A stretch of DNA of 64,000 nt from Flavobacteriales bacterium (GTDB lineage Bacteria; Bacteroidota; Bacteroidia; Flavobacteriales; Weeksellaceae). Both the position numbers and the translations under genes were made by a program. The stretch lies in contig PDSY01000013.1 of NCBI GenBank assembly GCA_002747105.1, positions 1 through 64,000 of the forward strand, in the 5' to 3' direction. This document shows, one piece after another, positions 22,241 to 32,390 of this stretch; positions within the stretch are counted from its first letter, which is position 1; each line of letters opens with the position of its first letter. The notes beneath the pieces were generated by a model. It worked only from the letters and a program-made list of their open reading frames with translations. It had not been told where the DNA came from and did no database searches.

Positions 22241-22248
22241 TATATTTG
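22241..22248 (+). promoter_or_regulatory. -7 box TATATTTG upstream of tRNA-Arg
   Basis: TAnnTTTG ending 11 bp before the tRNA 5' end. Confidence 0.65.
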
Positions 22249-22259
22249 CAAACCCAAAC

Positions 22260-22336
22260 GGACGCGTAGCTCAATTGGATAGAGTACTTGATTACGGCTC
22301 AAGAGGTTGAGGGTTCGACTCCTTCCGCGTTCACCA
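22260..22336 (+). tRNA. tRNA-Arg (anticodon ACG), CCA encoded
   Basis: GGACGCG/CGCGTTC acceptor, CTTGA-TTACGGC-TCAAG anticodon arm, GAGGG-TTCGACT-CCTTC T-arm, terminal ACCA. Confidence 0.95.
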
Positions 22337-22341
22337 TCTAA

Positions 22342-22370
22342 AAAAAGTCGCCTATTTTGGGCGACTTTTT
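22342..22370 (+). terminator. hairpin terminator after tRNA-Arg
   Basis: AAAAAGTCGCC-TATTTT-GGGCGACTTTTT. Confidence 0.85.
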
Positions 22371-22531
22371 AGGTTAAAAACAATAAATTTTAGCTCGACC
22401 AATAGCTCCCTCATCTCCATAAAAACAACGGGTTCCACTATTAGATTCTTTCTAAAGAAAAAAATGCTATATTTGTTTGGGAGTTAATGCGAACAAAATG
22501 CTCACACCAGTTGGGGTAATAATAAAATAAT

Positions 22532-23011
22532 ATGCGAAATTCAATATACATATCGCTTGTATTTGTACTATTTTGTTGTAAAAATAAAAAAACAATAGAA
22601 TATTCTAAATTTGAAAAGGAACTCTATTCTAAAATAGACTCTTTTCAATGTAAAAAAAATGAAAGGCTTACTTTAATTCGACATCAAAAATTAAATGGAA
22701 AAGACTTTATACAAGTAAAGATTAACTATGACTATGATATAGATTCTTTAGCATATTGCGTCGAATATAATAATAGGTTAATTATTTTTTATAATGATGA
22801 CTATTTTAATCAAAAAATCAAATTTGACTCCGACAAAAAGAAAGTTCTGTTGCAGAAATATAAATTATTTGACCATAAACAGAATGAAAATATTTTATAT
22901 CATAATCATTGTGAAGAAACTTATGAGGTTAAAGACGACTTTTTGTTTAAAATCAAAAAGAACTATGATTTATTTAATTATGATACATCGTATACTTCTC
23001 CACCCCCTTAA
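22532..23011 (+). CDS. hypothetical lipoprotein
   Basis: MRNSIYISLVFVLFCCKNKK; TATATTTG box upstream. Confidence 0.6.
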   Translation: MRNSIYISLVFVLFCCKNKKTIEYSKFEKELYSKIDSFQCKKNERLTLIRHQKLNGKDFIQVKINYDYDIDSLAYCVEYNNRLIIFYNDDYFNQKIKFDSDKKKVLLQKYKLFDHKQNENILYHNHCEETYEVKDDFLFKIKKNYDLFNYDTSYTSPPP

Positions 23012-23092
23012 GGTAGTAACACTCCGAATACAACGCTATAAATAGAACTGTTTTTATAAAAGGCAATCCAATTACTGATAAAACAAAACCAT

Positions 23093-23542
23093 ATGATGAA
23101 AAAAACAATATTATATTTACACCTATTTTTATTATGCACTGGCTGTGTATCCCAAGAACAAAAAGACAAAAAACAGATAAAAGACACTGTGACCAAATAT
23201 TGGAATGCAGTTAAAAATAATGACTTAGAAAGTTATAAACATCTTTTTGATGATAATGGAGATTTTGCTGGAGGCATTGAAGCAGACTTTCATTTTCTAC
23301 GTAAAAACTATAATGAAATCAATTCTAAAAACACTTTACTAGAAAACATTAAGATTAAAGATACCATTGTAATGTTTAAACAAAATAAGCAAAAATATGT
23401 CCAATATATCATAAAAAAAGAAAATGATTCTAATAATTTCAAGAAACCCTTAATAATTACCTTAATGTTCTATAAACCTGTGGGGTTTGATAAAATATAT
23501 AATATGGCTCCCCTAAAAAATCATATAGGATGGGACAAATAG
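23093..23542 (+). CDS. hypothetical lipoprotein, NTF2/SnoaL-like fold possible
   Basis: LFLLCTGCVSQE lipobox; VTKYWNAVKNNDLESYKHLFDDNGDF pattern. Confidence 0.6.
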   Translation: MMKKTILYLHLFLLCTGCVSQEQKDKKQIKDTVTKYWNAVKNNDLESYKHLFDDNGDFAGGIEADFHFLRKNYNEINSKNTLLENIKIKDTIVMFKQNKQKYVQYIIKKENDSNNFKKPLIITLMFYKPVGFDKIYNMAPLKNHIGWDK

Positions 23543-23658
23543 ACGGTAATCTTCCAAAAATAGAATTTCAGCATTTTTTTCTCAAAAAAAATAATCCTTG
23601 TAACCTTTTTTAATTTTCGTCGTATATATAGGTGTAGACTTAAACACTTTTTTTGATA

Positions 23659-24525
23659 ATGAGACAACTTAAAATTACTAAGCAGGTTACGAATAGAGAA
23701 ACTGCCTCTTTGGATAAATATTTACAGGAAATCGGTAAGGTAGATTTAATCACTGCTGACGAAGAAGTAGAATTAGCACAGAGAATTAAACAAGGAGATA
23801 AAATCGCTTTGGAAAAATTGATTAAAGCCAATCTTCGTTTTGTGGTTTCTGTATCTAAACAATATCAAAATCAAGGTTTATCACTTCCTGACCTTATTAA
23901 TGAAGGTAATTTAGGTCTGATGAAAGCAGCAAAAAGATATGATGAAACAAGAGGTTTTAAATTTATCTCTTATGCCGTTTGGTGGATTCGTCAGTCTATT
24001 CTTCAAGCTTTGGCAGAGCAATCAAGAATTGTAAGACTTCCTTTAAATAAAATTGGTTCTATCAATAAAATTAATAAAGCCTATGCTCATTTAGAACAAG
24101 AAAACGAAAGACCACCTTCTCCAGAAGAGTTGGCGGAAGTATTGGATATGAGTGCAGAAGACATTAAAGAATCGATGAAAAATGCAGGAAGACATTTATC
24201 AATGGATGCTCCACTGGTAGAAGGTGAAGATTCTAACCTATACGATGTATTGCGTTCGGGAGAGTCGCCAAGTCCAGATAAAACTTTGATGTTAGAATCT
24301 CTACAAACAGAAATCGAAAGAGCCTTACAAACCCTTACAGAAAGAGAAGCCGATTTGGTGCGTTTATATTTCGGTTTGAACGGAAAACACCCAATGACTT
24401 TAGAAGAGATAGGGGAAACTTTCGACTTAACAAGAGAAAGGGTAAGACAGATTAAAGAAAAAGCTATTAAAAGACTGAAACACAATACAAGAAGCAAAAT
24501 CTTAAAATCTTATCTTGGAAAATAA
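23659..24525 (+). CDS. rpoD: primary RNA polymerase sigma factor
   Basis: [92 protein letters not shown]. Confidence 0.96.
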   Translation: MRQLKITKQVTNRETASLDKYLQEIGKVDLITADEEVELAQRIKQGDKIALEKLIKANLRFVVSVSKQYQNQGLSLPDLINEGNLGLMKAAKRYDETRGFKFISYAVWWIRQSILQALAEQSRIVRLPLNKIGSINKINKAYAHLEQENERPPSPEELAEVLDMSAEDIKESMKNAGRHLSMDAPLVEGEDSNLYDVLRSGESPSPDKTLMLESLQTEIERALQTLTEREADLVRLYFGLNGKHPMTLEEIGETFDLTRERVRQIKEKAIKRLKHNTRSKILKSYLGK

Positions 24526-24592
24526 AAACATAAAATAAGATAGAATTGAAGAATTAATACAAAACAAATAGAACAAGCTGATATTCAGCACT

Positions 24593-24632
24593 AAAAAAGG
24601 TCGCTTAAAATTAATTTTAGGCGACCTTTTTA
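24593..24632 (+). terminator. hairpin terminator after rpoD
   Basis: AAAAAAGGTCGC-TTAAAATTAATTTTAG-GCGACCTTTTT. Confidence 0.8.
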
Positions 24633-24678
24633 TTGATAAAACCGATTTCATTCCTTTACATAAAAGGCAATGAAGTTT

Positions 24679-25506
24679 TTACAGTAATTTAATTTTCCCA
24701 TCCAAAAGCTCTATCTTTTTACTCTTATACAGCCCTCCTAATGCTTTTTTAAAATTCTTTTTACTCATTTGAAGTTCTTCTTTTATTTCCTCTGGAGAAG
24801 ATTTGTCCGACAGGTGTAAAAGTCCAAAGTTTTCTTCTAACTTATCTAAAATTTTCTGTTTATACTCATCGATAAATTCAAAACCTTCGGGCTGAAGTGT
24901 AACATCTATTTTACCATCTTCACGGATATTTTTGATATAGCCTTTCGTCTCGGATAACGGATATAATTGCTGATAAACATCCGACTGGTAGACCAATCCG
25001 ATATACTTTTTATTAATCACAACATTCCAACCCAACTCCGATTGATTCATTAAAATCAAAGCCACCTCATCTCCTTTTTGAAATGGATACTCCTGATGCT
25101 GAATATTTCGGCGTTTAAACTTGGTAGTACCTGTCAGTAAACCTGTTTCCTCGTCTTGATAGACATAGATAAGGTATTTTTTACCTTCCTCCATTTTGCC
25201 CTTTTGTTGCTTATATGGAACGAATAAATCTTTGATAATTCCCCAATCTACAAATGCTCCACTTGGTAAAGTTTGCACACAACTCATCACGGCAAATTCG
25301 CCTACTTCACAATAAGGTTCTTCGATTGTCGCTTTGAGCTTTCCGTCTTCCTGATATACCAAAACTTCTATCTCCTCGCCTATATCCCAATGATTTTCCG
25401 AAAAAAATGCAGGTATAAAAGCTTTTTCGTTATTTTCATCAGTTAAAAGATAACCATTCTCTACTTCTTCGGCGATGGTTAAGGTTTGTTTTTGTCCTAA
25501 TTTCAT
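24679..25506 (-). CDS. CvfB-like S1 RNA-binding domain protein
   Basis: GAFVDWGIIKDLFVPYKQQKGKMEEGKKYLIYVYQDEETGLLTGTTKF; GLVYQSDVYQQL; C-terminal winged-helix pattern. Confidence 0.88.
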   Translation of the reverse strand: MKLGQKQTLTIAEEVENGYLLTDENNEKAFIPAFFSENHWDIGEEIEVLVYQEDGKLKATIEEPYCEVGEFAVMSCVQTLPSGAFVDWGIIKDLFVPYKQQKGKMEEGKKYLIYVYQDEETGLLTGTTKFKRRNIQHQEYPFQKGDEVALILMNQSELGWNVVINKKYIGLVYQSDVYQQLYPLSETKGYIKNIREDGKIDVTLQPEGFEFIDEYKQKILDKLEENFGLLHLSDKSSPEEIKEELQMSKKNFKKALGGLYKSKKIELLDGKIKLL

Positions 25507-25639
25507 ACTGCAAAATTAATCATAATTTAGCCCTAAAAAAAATATCCTGAAACAAATTATTTTGTAGAAGCATTGGGTTAGACCATTGTCAAATTTCTTT
25601 TTTAGATTATTTTGATTATTTTTGACAAAATTTATTAGA

Positions 25640-26107
25640 ATGAAAAAAATAGATGCGTTAAATCAAGTAGCAGAATTTCACACTACTTTCAATGCTCCCA
25701 TTTTAGAAAAACCTCAGATTCCATCTAAAGAAAGATGCGAGTTGAGAGTCAACCTTTTACAAGAAGAATTAGACGAGCTTAAACAAGCCATTGAGGATGA
25801 AGATATCGTGGAAATTGCAGATGCACTGTGCGACTTACAATATGTATTGAGTGGAGCGGTTTTGGAATTTGGACTGGGAGAAAAATTCGTAGATTTGTTC
25901 AATGAAGTACAACGCTCTAATATGTCCAAAGCCTGTGATAATGAGCAACAAGCCAAAGAAACCGTAGCACTTTATCAGGCAAAAGACCAAGATTGTTTTT
26001 ATGAAAAATCTGGGAACAAATTTAATGTTCATCGAAAATCAGATAACAAAGTATTGAAAAATAAATACTATTCACCAGCCGAATTAAAAAGCATTATTGA
26101 AAAATAA
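25640..26107 (+). CDS. MazG/PRA-PH-like nucleoside triphosphate pyrophosphohydrolase
   Basis: LLQEELDELKQAIEDEDIVEIADALCDLQYVLSGAVLEFGL EExxE...ExxDxxxD motif. Confidence 0.85.
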   Translation: MKKIDALNQVAEFHTTFNAPILEKPQIPSKERCELRVNLLQEELDELKQAIEDEDIVEIADALCDLQYVLSGAVLEFGLGEKFVDLFNEVQRSNMSKACDNEQQAKETVALYQAKDQDCFYEKSGNKFNVHRKSDNKVLKNKYYSPAELKSIIEK

Positions 26108-26114
26108 AAAACAA

Positions 26115-26645
26115 ATGAAAAAGATTATTTTAACCCTTATTGCCATTAGCAGTTTTACAGCTTTGGAATCTTGTAATTCTAAAAAAGTGGTCGTTAACCG
26201 TGAGGTAGAAACAGCCAAATATGGAAAAATGCTTTTGGGAGTACAAACCAGAGACCAACTTTACAAGGAGCCTTATAAAACTTGGTACGATGAAAATTAT
26301 AATGACTATCCGACGGATACACTCACCATCAAGGCACTTAAAAAAGCAGGTATTAGGTCTTATAAAATTAGCGTTTTCTTAGGAACTTGGTGTGGAGATA
26401 GCCAGACACAAGTACCTCAGCTGATGAAAATTTTAGACGATGTGAAATTTCCTGCCAAAAAATTAACCCTCATTGGAGTGAATAGAAAAATGGAATCTCC
26501 AAGTGGTAGAGCTTCCCTTCATATTATTAGAAAAGTACCTACCATTATCCTTACCAAATACGGTAAAGAAGTAGGAAGAATTACCGAAACTCCAGAAACA
26601 GGTTATATCGAAAAAGATTTGTTACAAATCATACAAAAGAAATAA
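26115..26645 (+). CDS. thioredoxin-family lipoprotein
   Basis: lipobox TALESCNSKK; VFLGTWCGDSQTQVPQLMKIL; VPTIILTKYGKEVGRI. Confidence 0.85.
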   Translation: MKKIILTLIAISSFTALESCNSKKVVVNREVETAKYGKMLLGVQTRDQLYKEPYKTWYDENYNDYPTDTLTIKALKKAGIRSYKISVFLGTWCGDSQTQVPQLMKILDDVKFPAKKLTLIGVNRKMESPSGRASLHIIRKVPTIILTKYGKEVGRITETPETGYIEKDLLQIIQKK

Positions 26646-26670
26646 TGGTTGCTATTAAAAATATTGAAAA

Positions 26671-27273
26671 ATGAACCTCAATAAGACTACTTATTTTTTG
26701 TTAGGCATCATCTTGTCGCTCATCGTTTTTTTAGGGATTACCAAAATGACTACAATCACCGAGAAAGAAGTGAGTAATGATTATTTTATTCTTAAAAATC
26801 AAATCAGCCAAATGAATAAAATGGTGGTAATGGAGCAAGACTTTTCGAGCCTTCAAAAGACCAGTGTTTCGTATACAATTTTGGGGAAATCTATTGCCGA
26901 TAATAAAATCATTACGCATACCAAAACGAATGCACAGGTGTCTTACGACCTTAGTAAGATGAAAATTGAGGTAGATTCTGTCGATAAAAAACTCACCATT
27001 ATTGAGCTTCCACAACCCAAAATTAAGATTATCCCAAGTGTGGAAATAGAATCCATGGACGATTCGTTTTTCAATAGAATTAATGAAAAACAGATTAAAG
27101 AAGTTACACAATCAGCTAAAGATCAAGCGATAAAGAAAGTAGATAAACAAAAACTGATCCAAAAGGGAAAACAACAGTTGGTGAGAAATTTAAAAGAAAT
27201 CTTTGTACTTGCCAAATCGCTGAATTATAAAATTGTGGATAAAACAGAAATTTTGCAAGCTGATAAATTATAA
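26671..27273 (+). CDS. DUF4230 domain protein
   Basis: single TM then [28 protein letters not shown] pattern. Confidence 0.75.
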   Translation: MNLNKTTYFLLGIILSLIVFLGITKMTTITEKEVSNDYFILKNQISQMNKMVVMEQDFSSLQKTSVSYTILGKSIADNKIITHTKTNAQVSYDLSKMKIEVDSVDKKLTIIELPQPKIKIIPSVEIESMDDSFFNRINEKQIKEVTQSAKDQAIKKVDKQKLIQKGKQQLVRNLKEIFVLAKSLNYKIVDKTEILQADKL

Positions 27274-27288
27274 ATCAGTTTTTTTCAT

Positions 27289-27296
27289 TATTTTTG
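27289..27296 (+). promoter_or_regulatory. -7 box TATTTTTG upstream of thrS
   Basis: TAnnTTTG, 31 bp before the thrS ATG. Confidence 0.5.
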
Positions 27297-27326
27297 CACT
27301 TTAATAAAAAATTATTTGAATTAACA

Positions 27327-29267
27327 ATGGTAAAAATCACTCTTCCTGACGGAAGCATAAGAGAATTTGAAGGTGCGGTAAGTCCGTTTGAAGTAGCCCA
27401 ATCGATTAGCGAAGGTTTGGCGAGAAATACGATTTCTGCAATCGTGAATGGTAAACAAGTGGAAACCACGACCAAAATAACGGAAGACGCTACCTTACAA
27501 TTGCTTACTTGGAAAGATGATATGGGAAAAAAGGCATTTTGGCACTCGTCTGCTCACTTATTGGCTCAGGCGATTTTGGTATTTTATCCTAATGCTAAAT
27601 TGACCATTGGTCCTGCCATTGAGAATGGTTTTTATTATGATGTAGATTTTGGCGATGAAGTACTTTCTGAAAAAGATTTTGAAAAAATCGAAAAGAAAAT
27701 GCTCGAAAATGCCAAGAAAAATTCTACTTTCAATCTTTATTCAGTTTCCAAAGCAGATGCTTTGAAAGAGTACGAAGGAAACGAATACAAAACAGAACTG
27801 ATTGAAAACCTAAATGACGGAGAAATCACTTTCTGTCGCCACGACGATTTTACAGATTTATGTAGAGGTGGACATATTCCATCAACGAAAATCATCAAAG
27901 CTGTTAAAATTCTAAATGCCGCAGGTGCTTATTGGCGTGGAGATGAAAAAAACAATCAATTGACAAGGGTTTATGGAATTTCGTTTCCAAAGGCAAAAGA
28001 ATTAAAAGAATATTTACACCAATTAGAAGAAGCGAAAAAAAGGGATCATAGAAAATTAGGTAAAGAATTAGGAATTTTCGCTTTCTCGGAACGAGTAGGT
28101 GCAGGACTTCCGCTTTGGTTACCAAAAGGAACAGCCCTAAGAAAAAGATTAGAAAACTTCTTGTCTGATGCTCAAAAAAAGGCAGGTTATGAGTTTGTAA
28201 TGTCACCACATATTGGGAATGTAGAATTGTATAAAACTTCTGGACACTTCCAAAAATATGGAGAAGATAGTTTCCAAACCATCAAAACGCCACACGAAGG
28301 AGAAGAGTTTATGCTCAAGCCGATGAATTGCCCTCACCACTGTGAAATTTTCAAAACTTCGCCTTGGAGTTATAGAGATTTACCAAAAAGGTACGCAGAA
28401 TTTGGAACCGTTTACCGTTATGAGCAATCAGGAGAGTTACACGGATTAACCAGAGTACGAGGCTTTACGCAAGATGATGCTCACCTATTCTGTACACCTG
28501 ACCAACTTTTGGAGGAGTTTGAAAGCGTAATTGATTTGGTATTATATGTATTTAACAATCTTGGTTTTGAGGATTTTACAGCTCAAATTTCATTGAGAGA
28601 CCCAGAAAATGACGAGAAATACATCGGTTCTGATGAAAATTGGGAAAAAGCAGAAAATGCCATTATTACCGCAGCCAAAAATAAAAACCTGAATACCGTA
28701 GTAGAATACGGAGAAGCCGCTTTCTATGGACCAAAGTTAGACTTTATGGTAAAAGATGCTTTGGGAAGAAAATGGCAATTAGGAACCATCCAAGTGGATT
28801 ATAATTTACCCGAAAGATTTGATTTAACTTATACTGGTGCAGATAACGAGAAACATCGTCCGATAATGATTCACAGAGCTCCATTTGGTTCTATGGAAAG
28901 ATTTATTGCGATTTTATTGGAAAATACAGCAGGAGATTTCCCATTGTGGTTAAGTCCTGACCAATATATTATTTTGCCAATTAGTGAAAAATATGTAGAT
29001 TATGCGAAAAAAGTTTCACAAGTCTTAGAAAATCACGATATTTGCGGAAACATTGATGAGCGAAACGAAAAAACGGGTAAAAAAATCCGTGATGCAGAAC
29101 TCAATAAATATCCTTTTATGCTGATTGTAGGAGAAAACGAAGCCAACGAAAATACGGTTTCTGTAAGACGAAGAGGTGAAGGAGATTTAGGAAAAATGAA
29201 TGTAGATGATTTTGTGGCTTACTTTAAGAAAGAAGCTGCGATAAAGCAGGAGTTTGGAGCTCAATAG
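27327..29267 (+). CDS. thrS: threonine--tRNA ligase
   Basis: TGS domain [60 protein letters not shown]. Confidence 0.97.
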   Translation: MVKITLPDGSIREFEGAVSPFEVAQSISEGLARNTISAIVNGKQVETTTKITEDATLQLLTWKDDMGKKAFWHSSAHLLAQAILVFYPNAKLTIGPAIENGFYYDVDFGDEVLSEKDFEKIEKKMLENAKKNSTFNLYSVSKADALKEYEGNEYKTELIENLNDGEITFCRHDDFTDLCRGGHIPSTKIIKAVKILNAAGAYWRGDEKNNQLTRVYGISFPKAKELKEYLHQLEEAKKRDHRKLGKELGIFAFSERVGAGLPLWLPKGTALRKRLENFLSDAQKKAGYEFVMSPHIGNVELYKTSGHFQKYGEDSFQTIKTPHEGEEFMLKPMNCPHHCEIFKTSPWSYRDLPKRYAEFGTVYRYEQSGELHGLTRVRGFTQDDAHLFCTPDQLLEEFESVIDLVLYVFNNLGFEDFTAQISLRDPENDEKYIGSDENWEKAENAIITAAKNKNLNTVVEYGEAAFYGPKLDFMVKDALGRKWQLGTIQVDYNLPERFDLTYTGADNEKHRPIMIHRAPFGSMERFIAILLENTAGDFPLWLSPDQYIILPISEKYVDYAKKVSQVLENHDICGNIDERNEKTGKKIRDAELNKYPFMLIVGENEANENTVSVRRRGEGDLGKMNVDDFVAYFKKEAAIKQEFGAQ

Positions 29268-29303
29268 AAATAAATTTGTATATCAACCATAAAATATAAA
29301 GTC

Positions 29304-29867
29304 ATAGCAAAAAAATTTTACAGCAGGAGAGGTAGAGGTCCTAGGCGTCATAAACAAGAAGATGCCCATTTAATTAATGATAAGATTAGGACTAAAGAAG
29401 TTCGTTTAGTAGGCGATAATGTTGAAACAGGTGTATATCCTACATCTAAAGCTCGAAAAATGGCAGAGGAGCAAGGATTGGACTTGGTAGTTATCTCCAA
29501 CAAAGCAGAACCTTTTGTAACGAGGATAATGGATTATAAAAAATTCCTCTACGAACAAAAGAAAAAGCAAAAAGAACTAAAAAGTAAACAGGTAAAAGTA
29601 GTCGTAAAAGAAGTTCGTTTTGGACCTCAAACAGATGACCATGATTACCAGTTTAAGAAAAAACACGCAGAAAAATTCTTGGCAGAAGGTGCCAAACTGA
29701 AAACTTATGTTTTCTTTAAAGGTCGTTCTATTGTCTTTAAAGACCAAGGAGAAATTTTACTTTTAAGATTGGCACAAGATTTAGAGCATGTAGGAAAAGT
29801 AGACCAAATGCCTAAATTAGAAGGAAAAAGAATGATTATGATGATGAGTCCTAAAAAGACAAAATAA
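29304..29867 (+). CDS. infC: translation initiation factor IF-3, non-AUG start (ATA at 29304 proposed)
   Basis: In-frame upstream reading gives (ATA)[61 protein letters not shown], the conserved IF-3 N-terminus; no ATG/GTG/TTG between the in-frame TAA at 29271 and 29460. Confidence 0.9.
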   Translation: MAKKFYSRRGRGPRRHKQEDAHLINDKIRTKEVRLVGDNVETGVYPTSKARKMAEEQGLDLVVISNKAEPFVTRIMDYKKFLYEQKKKQKELKSKQVKVVVKEVRFGPQTDDHDYQFKKKHAEKFLAEGAKLKTYVFFKGRSIVFKDQGEILLLRLAQDLEHVGKVDQMPKLEGKRMIMMMSPKKTK

Positions 29868-29887
29868 AGTCATCTACATAGTAAAAC

Positions 29888-29920
29888 AAAAAGAGATTTC
29901 GCTTCCGAAATCTCTTTTTT
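29888..29920. terminator. bidirectional hairpin terminator between infC and gpmI
   Basis: AAAAAGAGATTTCG-CTTC-CGAAATCTCTTTTTT. Confidence 0.88.
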
Positions 29921-29938
29921 GTTGGTTGACACCCTCTC

Positions 29939-31468
29939 CTACTCTACAATGACATTTCCTGTCATTTCTTTTGGAATATCCACACCCATGACTTTTAAAA
30001 TCGAAGGGGCTACATCTCCTAATTTCCCTGCTTTCAATTTCCAATCCTTATCTTTATCCATCACGATTAATGGCACCAAATTGGTAGAATGTTGAGTATT
30101 AGGCGTTCCATCTGGATTGATCATTACATCAGAATTACCATGGTCTGCCAAAATAAATACAGCATACCCTTTTTCATAGGCTAAATTAGCGATTTTTTCA
30201 ATACAAGTATCCACAACTTCGGCTGCTTTCATGGCTGCTTCAAAAACGCCTGTATGCCCTACCATATCCGTGTTTGCAAAATTTAAACAAATGAAATCTG
30301 CGGTTTCGTTTTCTATTTCAGGAAGTATTTTTTCGGTAATATCATACGCCGACATTTCGGGTTTTAAGTCATAAGTTGCCACCTCTTTTGGACTTGGACA
30401 AAGAATTCTTTTCTCGCCTTTAAATTCCTTTTCTCTCCCTCCCGAAAAGAAAAAAGTAACATGAGGATACTTCTCGGTTTCTGCCACTCTGATTTGCTTT
30501 CTTCCCGCTCTTTCCAATACTTCTCCCATGGTTTCGGTGAGGATGTTTTCATCGAAAACGACCTTTACGCCTTTAAAACTATCGTCATAATTGGTCATTG
30601 TAACATAATAGAGATCAAGTTTTTTCATTTCAAAATCTGGAAAATCTTCTTGACATAAAACTTGCGTAATTTCTCGTCCTCTATCCGTTCTGAAATTAAA
30701 GCAGAAAACAACATCACCTTCTTCTATTTTAGCGATAGGCTGATGATTTTCGTCTGTACAAACAAGCGGTTTTAGAAATTCGTCGGTCACACCATTATCA
30801 TAAGAAGCCTGAATTGCTTCCACAATATCTGTTGTTTTTTCTCCCACCTGATTCACCATTACATCATACGCCAATCGTACTCGTTCCCAGCGTTTATCTC
30901 TATCCATTGCATAATATCTTCCTACTACTGAGGCCAATTTACCTGTAGTTTTCGTCATATGTTCCAACAAATCAGCAATAAAGGCTTTTCCTGATTTTGG
31001 GTCGCAATCTCTACCATCGGTAAAAGCGTGAACAAAAACATTGTCTTGTAATCCTTCATTATCAGCAACAGTCAAAAGCCCTTTCAAATGGTTGATATGA
31101 GAATGCACTCCTCCATTGGAACACAAACCGATGAAATGTACATTTTTACGATTTTCTTTGGCATAATTAAAGGCATTGACAATTTCTTTCTCTTGCCCCA
31201 ACGAATTGTTTTCTACGGCTAAATTAATCTTTACTAGATTTTGATACACTACTCTTCCTGCCCCTAAATTCATGTGTCCTACTTCCGAATTTCCCATTTG
31301 TCCTTCGGGCAAACCTACCGCCATTCCACTGGCTTCCAAGGTCGTATTAGGATATTTTTGATAACAAGAATCTATAAATGGTGTTTTAGCTTTATCTATC
31401 GCAGATACATCTGGATTGGTTGCCTTTCCCCAACCGTCTAATATGGCTAATATTGCTTTTTTTGACAT
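29939..31468 (-). CDS. gpmI: 2,3-bisphosphoglycerate-independent phosphoglycerate mutase
   Basis: MSKKAILAILDGWGKA, GNSEVGHMNLGAGRVVYQ, DGRDCDPKSG, ADHGNSDVM. Confidence 0.96.
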   Translation of the reverse strand: MSKKAILAILDGWGKATNPDVSAIDKAKTPFIDSCYQKYPNTTLEASGMAVGLPEGQMGNSEVGHMNLGAGRVVYQNLVKINLAVENNSLGQEKEIVNAFNYAKENRKNVHFIGLCSNGGVHSHINHLKGLLTVADNEGLQDNVFVHAFTDGRDCDPKSGKAFIADLLEHMTKTTGKLASVVGRYYAMDRDKRWERVRLAYDVMVNQVGEKTTDIVEAIQASYDNGVTDEFLKPLVCTDENHQPIAKIEEGDVVFCFNFRTDRGREITQVLCQEDFPDFEMKKLDLYYVTMTNYDDSFKGVKVVFDENILTETMGEVLERAGRKQIRVAETEKYPHVTFFFSGGREKEFKGEKRILCPSPKEVATYDLKPEMSAYDITEKILPEIENETADFICLNFANTDMVGHTGVFEAAMKAAEVVDTCIEKIANLAYEKGYAVFILADHGNSDVMINPDGTPNTQHSTNLVPLIVMDKDKDWKLKAGKLGDVAPSILKVMGVDIPKEMTGNVIVE

Positions 31469-31588
31469 TGCTTTTAATTTTAATGATGCCACAAAATTAC
31501 AAATTTTAATTCAATGAAGTTACCCCAATTATATTTTGACCATTTTCCCTTTTTTTGTACCTTGCAATTTTTAAAAAATAAAATAAAA

Positions 31589-32332
31589 ATGAGAAAGCTA
31601 TTCACATTATTTGGCATAGTATTATCAATGAGTATTTATGCTCAAGAATCTGTTTTACTGAGACTTAAATATCAGAAAGGAGATATTTATTCAACCGAAG
31701 TTAAAATGAAACAGATCTCACCAACTATGACCAACGATATGGTAATATACGCAAAAGCCAAAGTTACAGATGTTAAAAATGGCAAATTTATTACTGAAAA
31801 TAGGAGTAATAAAGTAACAATGGATATGTCTGCAATGGGGAATACTATTCATTATGATTCTACCATGGATGAGTCTAAAATGGATGAAATGGTAAAAGGA
31901 ATACACGCTCAAATGAAACCATTCATTAGTTCTACTTTTTCTGTAACTTATGATGAATTAGGTCAGTATTCTGATGTAGCAATTTTAAAAGGAAACGCTG
32001 ATATAGAGCAATTTAAAGAAGGGTTGAAATCATCTACTGTGCATCATCCTCAAAAAGCCGTAAAAGTGGGTTCTCATTGGTCGAAAAAAAACGAAACTAA
32101 TGGTTCAGAATTAAATACTACTTATACAGTTTCTAAAATTGATACTGATTTTGTTTATCTAAGTATTAATGGAAAAATTACAGGAATGGCAACAGGAACA
32201 TTAACTGGCACTGCAAAAATTGATAGAAAAACAGGGACTTTAGTTTCTTCAAATACAAAAAATACTATTAATTCAATGGGACAAGAAATTAAAATAGATA
32301 TCACTATTCTTGGTAAATTAATTAGAAAATAA
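31589..32332 (+). CDS. secreted DUF6263-like protein
   Basis: signal peptide MRKLFTLFGIVLSMSIYAQ; LRLKYQKGDIYSTEVKMKQ, KVGSHWSKKNETNG. Confidence 0.6.
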   Translation: MRKLFTLFGIVLSMSIYAQESVLLRLKYQKGDIYSTEVKMKQISPTMTNDMVIYAKAKVTDVKNGKFITENRSNKVTMDMSAMGNTIHYDSTMDESKMDEMVKGIHAQMKPFISSTFSVTYDELGQYSDVAILKGNADIEQFKEGLKSSTVHHPQKAVKVGSHWSKKNETNGSELNTTYTVSKIDTDFVYLSINGKITGMATGTLTGTAKIDRKTGTLVSSNTKNTINSMGQEIKIDITILGKLIRK

Positions 32333-32353
32333 ATATGGAGAGATTTAGATTTC

Positions 32354-32377
32354 ACTAACCTTAATCTCAACTTAATC
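32354..32377. repeat. short degenerate hexamer array (YTYAAY-like)
   Basis: ACTAAC CTTAAT CTCAAC TTAATC in the gap before alaS. Confidence 0.45.
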
Positions 32378-32390
32378 TTAAATAAAAGAA

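Noticed and set aside
22260-23600. tRNA-Arg-associated integrative element
   Set aside because: No integrase and no repeat of the tRNA 3' end was found downstream.
24087-24497. 136-aa antisense ORF opposite rpoD
   Set aside because: Shadow ORF of a highly conserved gene, no recognisable family pattern.
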